From Treponema_I sp045597345 (GTDB lineage: Bacteria > Spirochaetota > Spirochaetia > Treponematales > Treponemataceae), in assembly GCA_045597345.1 (NCBI GenBank), contig JAZLJW010000171.1, positions 1-12,917 of the forward strand: a DNA stretch of 12,917 nt, in the 5' to 3' direction. The notes under the pieces are model-generated. The model was given only the letters and a program-made list of their open reading frames with translations, was not told the DNA's origin and searched no databases. Of this stretch, positions 7,569-12,917 are shown one piece after another. A program made the position numbers and the translations under genes. Each line of letters starts with the position of its first letter. Positions within the stretch are counted from its first letter, which is position 1.

Positions 7569-7600
7569 TTACGTGCGTAACGGGGGGAGCAGAGTATACT
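7569..7600 (+). promoter_or_regulatory. Putative promoter and palindromic operator before the EAL gene
   Basis: TATACT at 7595-7600 is a good -10 for the gene starting at 7620. No recognisable -35 lies at 16-18 bases. Instead the perfect dyad TTACG-TG-CGTAA (7569-7580) covers the -35 position, as expected for an activator- or repressor-controlled promoter. The protein that would bind is unknown. Confidence 0.35.
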
Positions 7601-7619
7601 GAATTCCAAAGGGGAGTGC

Positions 7620-9926
7620 ATGAAGATTATTTTTCTTATTATTTTATATGTGCAGGCTTTTATTCTCACAGGAATCTTCATAAAACTATTCAGAATAAAC
7701 AATAGCCTTTCCATACGAATGCGGGGACTTATCTGTACCGGTATACTTACCTGTATTTTTTATTCGTTGAACTGTTTCCCCATACCAGCGCACTATGCGC
7801 AACTCTATTATGGCCTGTATTACGCCAGTGTTTCAATTCTTATGGTTCACCTGACTGCTTTTATACAGGTTTATACAGGAATAAAAGCATTGAGCCGTAC
7901 ACTACGGATTTGCTGTTTCGTTATTGCCGGTATTGATGCTGCGGTACTTATTGGATTGTCTTCGTTACAGGTACTGTCTGCTGTAACCTGGGAGCCCATT
8001 GGGAATTCGTACATGTGGGTTTCATATCCATCACACTGGTATTTCAGTGTTCATCTGGCTGTCAGTTATCTGTTCAGTTTGATTATCGTTTCGCTGTTTG
8101 CCGTAAAAATCAGTCTTACTTCACGGCAGCAACGGTCAAAATTCATTACCGTTTTATGGGGTTTTGGGGTAATTCTTATTCTGAATGCCATTTACCTGGT
8201 CACGAATCTGACATTTGATATCTCACTGTATGGATATGGTATTGTTTCTGTTCTGATATTCTTTTATGCCTTCTCCTATGTTCCCAGGGATCTGGTGAAC
8301 GTTGCGCTGTCTACAGCATTGTCAGATATGCAGGGAATCCTCATCTGTTTTGATATGGACGATAACTGCGTGTACTTGAATGAATTGGCTAAGTCCTATC
8401 TTTCTGAAATGCACAATGTAAAACAGGACTATCAGTCTTTTTGCCGTACCTACTACGAACATTGGACTTCCGAACATCCAGCTTTCTTTACTTCTGAAAA
8501 CGAAATTGTCGAAAGAACACAGACTGTTCTGATCAATGGAACTGAACACCGGTTTACCATCAAAGCAAAACGAAGTTTTGATGAGAAAGGTCTGTATATT
8601 GGCTGTTATTTCAATATCATCGATATAACACAGGAATACCGTGAATCACGGGAACGGGAACTTCAGAAACGGAGGGATCCATTATCCGGATACTACAGCC
8701 GTGAGTATTTTTTTGATCAGGTTCGGGATATCATCCTTAAGAATCCGGAAACAGAATACTACCTCACCTGTTCCAACATCGTTGATTTTAAGATATTCAA
8801 CAGTATTTATGGCGAAGAACAGGGAAATCAGGTTCTTATGAAGTGTGCCAAAGCTATTGAGAATGCAGAAACCAAAATGACTCTTTATGGCCGTATTTCC
8901 GGTGATCTTTTTGGCTTTCTTCTTGAAAAAGAACGTTTCAATGAACGGCAGTTTCATTTATTCATAAGTCATCTGCAGGATGAATTCAGTAACAGTTTCT
9001 ATAAAATGCGCATTCAGTATGGGTTGTATCTGATAACAAACAGAAATGAACCTATCTCTAGTATGTGCGAAAAAGTTACTCTTACCATGAAGAGTCATAA
9101 AAATGAATTCAACAGAATCATTTTTTATTACAATGATAATGATCTGGGTGTTTCATTAAATGAAAAAAACCTTCTTGGTCGTTTTGATTTTGCTCTGGAT
9201 AACAATGAAATAACTATGTTCCTTCAGCCTCAGTTCTCACCTGCCGGTGAAATTCTTGGAGCTGAAGCTTTGGTACGGTGGATTGAGCCTGATGGTACCA
9301 TAATTTCTCCCGATACTTTTGTTCCACTGCTGGAAAAAAACGGTCTTATTTCAAAAGTAGACCTGATTATCTGGAACATGGCTGCCCAGCAGTTATCTTC
9401 ATGGGCATTCATGGGTAGGGAAGACCTGACGCTTTCTGTCAATATTTCGGCAAAAGACTTTTACTATCTTGACTTGTATAAGGAATTAACTTCTCTTGTA
9501 GAGGAATATCAGATTTCACCCAAAAACCTTTGCCTTGAAATTACTGAAACAACCATTATTCAGGATCTTGAAAACGTTGATACTGTTCTGCAGCAGCTTC
9601 GTCAGTATGGATTTCCTATTGAAATTGATGACTTTGGTAGCGGCTATTCATCTCTGGGTATGCTGAAGGACATTACTGTGGATTTCTTGAAAATTGATAT
9701 GAGTTTTCTCCGTAAATCAGACAGAACCAACGATGAACGTGTTTGGATAATCGTTGAAGAAATACTGCGGCTTGCAGAAAAGCTTAACATGAAAACAATT
9801 GTTGAAGGCGTTGAAAGCAAAGAACAGGTTGACCGTCTTGCACAGCTAGGCTGTAATGAGTTTCAAGGTTTTTACTTTGCTCAACCCGAAACAGTTGAAT
9901 ATTTTGAACGAAGAATTCTGGGGTAA
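7620..9926 (+). CDS. 7TM-PAS-(degenerate GGDEF)-EAL cyclic-di-GMP phosphodiesterase
   Basis: Likely an inner-membrane sensor that degrades cyclic-di-GMP to pGpG. The 768 residues divide into about seven hydrophobic helices (1-220, like the N-terminal sensor of 7TM histidine kinases), a PAS-like region (about 233-340), a GGDEF domain starting at RDPLSGYYSR (352-361) and an EAL domain (about 515-768). The GGDEF signature is SGDLF (427-431), which should abolish cyclase activity. The EAL domain keeps its key residues: EAL (549-551), Asn608 in NIS, Glu640 and Glu643 in EITET, Asp670-Asp671 in DDFGSGYSS, Lys691, Glu729 and Gln755. A GGGGAG ribosome binding site ends three bases before the ATG. The next gene starts 3 bp after the stop, so the two are surely co-transcribed. 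The degenerate GGDEF may bind GTP as a regulatory ligand, as known for some such proteins. Confidence 0.93.
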   Translation: MKIIFLIILYVQAFILTGIFIKLFRINNSLSIRMRGLICTGILTCIFYSLNCFPIPAHYAQLYYGLYYASVSILMVHLTAFIQVYTGIKALSRTLRICCFVIAGIDAAVLIGLSSLQVLSAVTWEPIGNSYMWVSYPSHWYFSVHLAVSYLFSLIIVSLFAVKISLTSRQQRSKFITVLWGFGVILILNAIYLVTNLTFDISLYGYGIVSVLIFFYAFSYVPRDLVNVALSTALSDMQGILICFDMDDNCVYLNELAKSYLSEMHNVKQDYQSFCRTYYEHWTSEHPAFFTSENEIVERTQTVLINGTEHRFTIKAKRSFDEKGLYIGCYFNIIDITQEYRESRERELQKRRDPLSGYYSREYFFDQVRDIILKNPETEYYLTCSNIVDFKIFNSIYGEEQGNQVLMKCAKAIENAETKMTLYGRISGDLFGFLLEKERFNERQFHLFISHLQDEFSNSFYKMRIQYGLYLITNRNEPISSMCEKVTLTMKSHKNEFNRIIFYYNDNDLGVSLNEKNLLGRFDFALDNNEITMFLQPQFSPAGEILGAEALVRWIEPDGTIISPDTFVPLLEKNGLISKVDLIIWNMAAQQLSSWAFMGREDLTLSVNISAKDFYYLDLYKELTSLVEEYQISPKNLCLEITETTIIQDLENVDTVLQQLRQYGFPIEIDDFGSGYSSLGMLKDITVDFLKIDMSFLRKSDRTNDERVWIIVEEILRLAEKLNMKTIVEGVESKEQVDRLAQLGCNEFQGFYFAQPETVEYFERRILG

Positions 9927-9929
9927 ATC

Positions 9930-11378
9930 ATGACGTATAGTACTACTGCCAACAATCATTATAATGCATTGAAATTTAAAATGTCTTTCGGATTTGCCGG
10001 AGCATTCCTCGTTGTTATGGCTTTTCTTGCCTTTTCTGTTATATACCAGGCGAATCGGATGATAACAAATAAGGTTCTCGAACTTACTCATGATTTATCA
10101 CTTCAGGCAACCGCAGCCATAGACTCGGTCATAGAAAGTACAGAAAGCATGATGAATGTCCTGTTTCTGCCGGTTAATCCAACGGCAAATGGAGAAATGC
10201 CTGATGCAGATACGGTTTTTATGTCACGGTTGCAGGCTATTCAGAATAGCCGTGATTTTGCGGTGGTGTATCGTGATGGAAGAATTATAGGTTCCCTTAC
10301 CGACGAAAGCATTGCTGCTTTGGGGAAACCGTTATACACCGTATTGTCTTCGACAGTAAATAACTATGAAAACAGCAGAGGCTGGTTGACAGCGGATGAC
10401 CTTTCCTCCCGTCAAATTTATTATCTGCGTAAAATTAATGAAGATTCTTTGGCTATCGCCTCAGTTAATGTTTCTGATATTGCTAACTGCATCTACAATT
10501 CCAATTTATCCAATGGATTGGTGTTGCGCTTTATTGCACCCAATGGTCTGATTTTGTTTTCAACGGATACGATGGAAAATGGAATGACCATAGCATTTAA
10601 TGAAATAGGATTGTTGTTTTCCCGGCTGGGACAGGCTCAGATTGTTAATAAGCAGCTTACCGTAGTGGATCAGTGTAAAAATGGATGGCTGGTGACCATT
10701 ATGGCAGATACGGATTATATTCTGAAAGAAAAAAATGCATTGATTTCTTTTATTCTGGTTGTTTTCTTCGTCTGTTTAAGTCTGGTTTTTGTTTTCTGCA
10801 TCGTATTTTCACTTCATCTGATTATGCCCATTGAAACATTGGTTCGAAGACTATCCGACCAGTGCATACGGGATGCTGATACAAAGCTGTATTTGAAAGA
10901 ACACTTTGGCGAAGAGGTCAAACAGATTATTGAATCTCAGGTAGAAGACAAATATGCTTTGATTCAGCTTGATATTGATAATTTCCAGCAGATGCACGAG
11001 ATGAGGGGTAACAGTTTCTGCAGCCGGTTGATAAAGGAACTGGCGGATGCCATGCTGGCAACGTTCCCTGAAGAATCAATATTTGGCAGAATTGACAATG
11101 ACCGGTTTATGGTTTTTGTTACACTTCCCGGTGACAGTTTTCAGACTATTCACCAACTGTGCCTTTCTGTTCAGGATTCATTCAGGGAACGTGTGGAACG
11201 AGCCGAAAATGCAACCGGAGTAAGTGTCAGTGCAGGTGTGGTGCTTGTTCCGGAACATGGAACAGACTTTGATTTGCTTTGTGAGTTAAGTGACCGTGCT
11301 GTGTTTGCCATAAAGAAGAATGGCAGAAACGGATATCATATCTACAATCCTGAAGATGATGTTGATATGTGGAAGTGA
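9930..11378 (+). CDS. Cache-like sensor protein with degenerate GGDEF domain
   Basis: A 482-residue membrane receptor. A first transmembrane helix (about 19-40) is followed by a roughly 230-residue extracytoplasmic region with a Cache/PDC-like beta-rich pattern ('FAVVYRDGRIIGSL' near 110-123, 'LVLRFIAPNGLILFSTD' near 197-213), a second helix (270-298), and a cytoplasmic GGDEF-type fold. That fold starts at a DADTKLYLKEHF linker (315-326) in place of DxLTGLYNR, and the signature is IDNDRF (388-393) instead of GGDEF. The fold's end, SVSAGVVLVPEHGTD and FAIKKNGRNGYHIY, is well kept. The lost motif argues against diguanylate cyclase activity; the domain may act as a partner for the upstream EAL protein. 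No HAMP domain is clear. The ATG follows the upstream TAA by 3 bp, with GGGG as a weak ribosome binding site. A strong terminator follows. Confidence 0.88.
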   Translation: MTYSTTANNHYNALKFKMSFGFAGAFLVVMAFLAFSVIYQANRMITNKVLELTHDLSLQATAAIDSVIESTESMMNVLFLPVNPTANGEMPDADTVFMSRLQAIQNSRDFAVVYRDGRIIGSLTDESIAALGKPLYTVLSSTVNNYENSRGWLTADDLSSRQIYYLRKINEDSLAIASVNVSDIANCIYNSNLSNGLVLRFIAPNGLILFSTDTMENGMTIAFNEIGLLFSRLGQAQIVNKQLTVVDQCKNGWLVTIMADTDYILKEKNALISFILVVFFVCLSLVFVFCIVFSLHLIMPIETLVRRLSDQCIRDADTKLYLKEHFGEEVKQIIESQVEDKYALIQLDIDNFQQMHEMRGNSFCSRLIKELADAMLATFPEESIFGRIDNDRFMVFVTLPGDSFQTIHQLCLSVQDSFRERVERAENATGVSVSAGVVLVPEHGTDFDLLCELSDRAVFAIKKNGRNGYHIYNPEDDVDMWK

Positions 11379-11389
11379 TGTGGAAACAT

Positions 11390-11423
11390 AAAAAATGGGC
11401 TTCAAAAGAAGCCCATTTTTTTT
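11390..11423. terminator. Bidirectional rho-independent terminator
   Basis: A perfect inverted repeat ATGGGCTTC-AAAA-GAAGCCCAT (11395-11403 / 11408-11416) is flanked by six A on the left and eight T on the right (T-run 11416-11423). It sits 12 bp after the 9930-11378 stop and 17 bp before the end of the convergent gene, so it ends transcription from both sides. Confidence 0.93.
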
Positions 11424-11440
11424 ACGTAGTAACGCAGGTA

Positions 11441-12379
11441 TCAGATTTTAATGCGCAAGTCTACGTTTACCCCTAATGCTTTACTCATAAAGTCGTAACT
11501 TACACCAACAGTATTATCAAAAATGAGGAACTTAAGACCAAGTCCACCGTACACCTGTGCATCAGATTTTTTACCGAATGCGTAGGTTTTAGTTTCTCCA
11601 GCATTTGCTTCCAATACTCCAGGATAGTCATCATGGGTTGTATCGTGCAGCGTTGCTTCTGCATTCCAACCGAAGGTGCCTGAAGCCAGAGAGTACCGGG
11701 CTCCTGCATACGGAATCAGGAAGAAAATTTTCTTTGAAATCTGAGCCTGGGCAGTAACAATTGTTGCCTTGAAACTGGTTGATGCAGATCCGGTAAAATC
11801 TGTTTCGTTGAGAGTTAATGCAACTGAACCTTTAGTAACTGTTGCACCAAGGCCAAGTGAAATAGTGGGCTTGAAGTAAGCTTCCTCCATAACAGCATAT
11901 CGTACGTCTGCTCCGTAGGTAAGATAATCAATGTTGATACCAGAATCCAATTTAAGTGGCAGTTTCATGAAGTGTACACCGATATCAAACGGAAAGAAGA
12001 ATCCTCCAATACGGATATTACCATTTGCAGATGCAGGGAACGGCAGGAACTTCATGTTTGAACCTGCAAGAAGCTCACCGAAAAATGAAGAACTGTCTGA
12101 TGACTTAAGGGTTTCCATTGGAATCAGGGTAACATTAGCAGAAGCTCCCAATCCGAAGTGTGATGGAAAAGATGGAATTAATTTTCCGATGAATGCACTA
12201 TCCCAAGTATTGTGCTGAACAGCATTTCCAATGGCATAGGTTTCAAGAATGTTTGAAATTTCGCTGAGTGGTGCAGCCAGTTCTGCAAGATCCTTGTTTG
12301 CCTTATCCTGATATGAATCTGCAAAGAGCATACAGGTAACGATGGATACACTTACCATAATTGCAAGAATTTTTTTCAT
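11441..12379 (-). CDS. Exported beta-rich protein, probable treponemal outer-membrane barrel
   Basis: A 312-residue secreted protein of unknown function. It starts with a Sec signal peptide, MKKILAIMVSVSIVTCMLFA, with probable cleavage after Ala20. The mature part opens with a short helical stretch (KANKDLAELAAPLSEISNIL) and continues as alternating hydrophobic and polar residues with many glycines, ending in strands GVSYDF and VNVDLRIKI. This is the look of a small outer-membrane beta barrel; I relate it loosely to the DUF6588-like spirochaete proteins but cannot prove this. Cys16 sits inside the hydrophobic core and has no proper lipobox, so a lipoprotein is less likely. The ATG at 12379 was chosen over an upstream ATG at 12412 because an AGGAGG ribosome binding site lies six bases before it and the signal peptide begins there. 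The promoter is nearly ideal, suggesting abundant expression. Confidence 0.85.
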   Translation of the reverse strand: MKKILAIMVSVSIVTCMLFADSYQDKANKDLAELAAPLSEISNILETYAIGNAVQHNTWDSAFIGKLIPSFPSHFGLGASANVTLIPMETLKSSDSSSFFGELLAGSNMKFLPFPASANGNIRIGGFFFPFDIGVHFMKLPLKLDSGINIDYLTYGADVRYAVMEEAYFKPTISLGLGATVTKGSVALTLNETDFTGSASTSFKATIVTAQAQISKKIFFLIPYAGARYSLASGTFGWNAEATLHDTTHDDYPGVLEANAGETKTYAFGKKSDAQVYGGLGLKFLIFDNTVGVSYDFMSKALGVNVDLRIKI

Positions 12380-12410
12380 GTAAAACCTCCTGAAAGAAAA
12401 TTCTACATTC

Positions 12411-12438
12411 ATTGTACTGCATTACTTGTGTTTTTCAA
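12411..12438 (-). promoter_or_regulatory. Sigma-70-type promoter of the exported protein gene
   Basis: On the minus strand TTGAAA (12438-12433), 16 bases and TACAAT (12416-12411) give ten of twelve consensus matches. Transcription would start near 12404, leaving a leader of about 25 bases that contains AGGAGG. The predicted ATG at 12412 would fall upstream of the transcript start, which supports the start at 12379. Confidence 0.75.
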
Positions 12439-12478
12439 TCGCGAAGAGCGTTTTCTCCCGGTTTTTATGAATTTTTTG

Positions 12479-12513
12479 AAAAAAAAAGCATCTGAACGTA
12501 GTTCAGATGCTTT
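12479..12513 (-). terminator. Rho-independent terminator of tRNA-Phe
   Basis: On the minus strand the 13-bp perfect stem AAAGCATCTGAAC with loop TAC and its complement (12513-12485) runs straight into a T-run of nine (12487-12479). It begins 5 bases beyond the mature 3' end of the tRNA, so it ends that transcript. Confidence 0.92.
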
Positions 12514-12517
12514 ATAA

Positions 12518-12590
12518 TGCCGTCGGACAGAATCGAACTGTCGACATATGGATTTTCAGTCCAGCGCTCTACCAACTGAGCTACAACGGC
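12518..12590 (-). tRNA. tRNA-Phe (GAA)
   Basis: The 73-base sequence folds as a complete cloverleaf. The acceptor strand GCCGTTG pairs with CGACGGC (one G-U pair), the D arm GCTC...GAGC is intact, the anticodon loop carries GAA at positions 34-36 with T33, and the T arm is GACAG-TTCGATT-CTGTC. The discriminator base is A. CCA is not encoded and must be added afterwards. It stands alone, with its own promoter and terminator. Confidence 0.97.
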
Positions 12591-12603
12591 AATTGATGAA
12601 ATA

Positions 12604-12632
12604 AACATATCTTTTTCTGTCTGTTTGGTCAA
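12604..12632 (-). promoter_or_regulatory. Promoter of tRNA-Phe
   Basis: On the minus strand TTGACC (12632-12627), 17 bases and TATGTT (12609-12604) lie just before the tRNA. Transcription would start about eight bases ahead of the mature 5' end at 12590. Spacing and -35 are near consensus. Confidence 0.7.
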
Positions 12633-12661
12633 TTGGTTTTGAATAATTTTTGTATAAAAAT

Positions 12662-12675
12662 GTGAAATATTTCAC
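12662..12675. promoter_or_regulatory. 14-bp perfect palindrome, possible operator
   Basis: GTGAAATATTTCAC is an uninterrupted perfect dyad. It ends two bases before the putative -35 of the 12713 gene and lies about 30 bp upstream of the tRNA-Phe -35, inside a divergent promoter region. Position and symmetry suit a dimeric regulator. The regulator is not identifiable from the window. Confidence 0.4.
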
Positions 12676-12677
12676 TG

Positions 12678-12706
12678 TTGTTTTCAGCATTTATCTGTTT
12701 TATACT
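12678..12706 (+). promoter_or_regulatory. Putative promoter of the 12713 gene
   Basis: TTGTTT (12678-12683), 17 bases and TATACT (12701-12706) make a fair sigma-70-type promoter. The -10 ends six bases before the ATG, so the transcript would begin at or next to the start codon. Confidence 0.5.
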
Positions 12707-12712
12707 ATATGT

Positions 12713-12917
12713 ATGAATTGGTTATTATTATGCTCTAATCTTGACGATACCGGATCGATCAAAGATTTCCTTAATGAAAAAGGTTCAAAGCCGGTTATCA
12801 GTGTACTTACCAGCGATCTTTCCGTAAAGAAACTTAAAAAACAGGCTCAGAATGCAACCCATTGTGTAGCCGTCCTTTCATCAAAGGAAGCTGTTCTGCC
12901 GCAAATGCTTCATGCAG
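12713..12917 (+). CDS. Unrecognised protein, N-terminal part (runs off the window)
   Basis: The frame is open from ATG 12713 to the window end, 68 complete codons. It begins MNWLLLCSNLDDTG and includes VISVLTSDL, a lysine-rich stretch and HCVAVLSSKEAV. The alternation of short hydrophobic strands with helices suggests an alpha/beta Rossmann-like or TIR-like fold (a strand ending in VLSS after a helix), but this is only a shape impression. No Shine-Dalgarno precedes the ATG; the nearest promoter would give a leaderless message. There is no signal peptide. I do not recognise the family. Confidence 0.65.
   Translation, partial: MNWLLLCSNLDDTGSIKDFLNEKGSKPVISVLTSDLSVKKLKKQAQNATHCVAVLSSKEAVLPQMLHA

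Noticed and set aside
7532..7714. Minus-strand frame of 60 codons in the divergent promoter region
   Set aside because: It overlaps the start of the EAL gene, the palindrome and both promoters, and the product resembles nothing.
8900..8915. Active diguanylate cyclase in the 7620-9926 protein
   Set aside because: The signature is SGDLF, lacking the second Gly and the catalytic Glu of GGDEF.
12331..12336. Lipobox cysteine (Cys16) making the exported protein a lipoprotein
   Set aside because: The residues before Cys16 (IVT) do not fit a lipobox and hydrophobic residues continue past it to a better cleavage site after Ala20.
1..12917. CRISPR arrays, insertion sequences, prophage or integrase signs
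   Set aside because: No repeated direct units, transposase frames or terminal inverted repeats are visible; the short dyads all lie at promoters or terminators.

Overview
The window (about 12.9 kb, moderately AT-rich) looks like a spirochaete chromosome, most likely a Treponema. The reasons are a CheX-type chemotaxis phosphatase next to secA, a UgtP/MGDG-synthase-like glycolipid glycosyltransferase, a small exported beta-rich protein of treponemal outer-membrane type, and membrane-bound cyclic-di-GMP signalling proteins. The genus is an inference from gene content. No IS element, prophage, CRISPR array or integrase is visible, and the region reads as ordinary core chromosome.

Layout. Positions 1-51 appear to be the last codons of an upstream gene, followed by a 235-residue CdhC/AcsB-like protein with a three-cysteine tail (58-765). 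This overlaps tail to tail by 18 bp with a five-gene minus-strand run. In transcription order that run is an MFS transporter (7484-6069), a membrane-anchored glycerophosphodiester phosphodiesterase (6069-5233, start overlapping the previous stop), secA (5176-2405), cheX (2380-2036 as an open frame, but see below) and a GT28-type glycosyltransferase (1884-748). The MFS gene has a perfect TATAAT -10. secA seems to have its own promoter, whose spacer is a 14-base palindrome.

A 135-bp divergent region (7485-7619) separates this run from two plus-strand signalling genes with a 3-bp gap between them: a 7TM-PAS-degenerate GGDEF-EAL protein (7620-9926) and a Cache-like-TM-degenerate GGDEF protein (9930-11378). 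A strong bidirectional terminator (11390-11423) separates these from a convergent gene for an exported beta-rich protein (12379-11441) with an excellent sigma-70 promoter. A tRNA-Phe(GAA) follows on the minus strand, with its own promoter and terminator. The window ends inside an unrecognised plus-strand gene (12713 onward) that looks leaderless and has a 14-bp perfect palindrome upstream of its promoter.

The strongest unexpected observation is in cheX. The recognisable gene is 154 codons long, the usual family length, but codon 115 is an in-frame TGA. The 39 codons behind it stay open, in the same frame, and look like an intact CheX C-terminus. This is a fresh nonsense mutation, a sequencing error or a recoding event. 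The second theme is that both GGDEF domains have lost the catalytic motif while the EAL domain keeps its catalytic residues. The pair therefore looks like a cyclic-di-GMP-degrading sensory module rather than a synthase.
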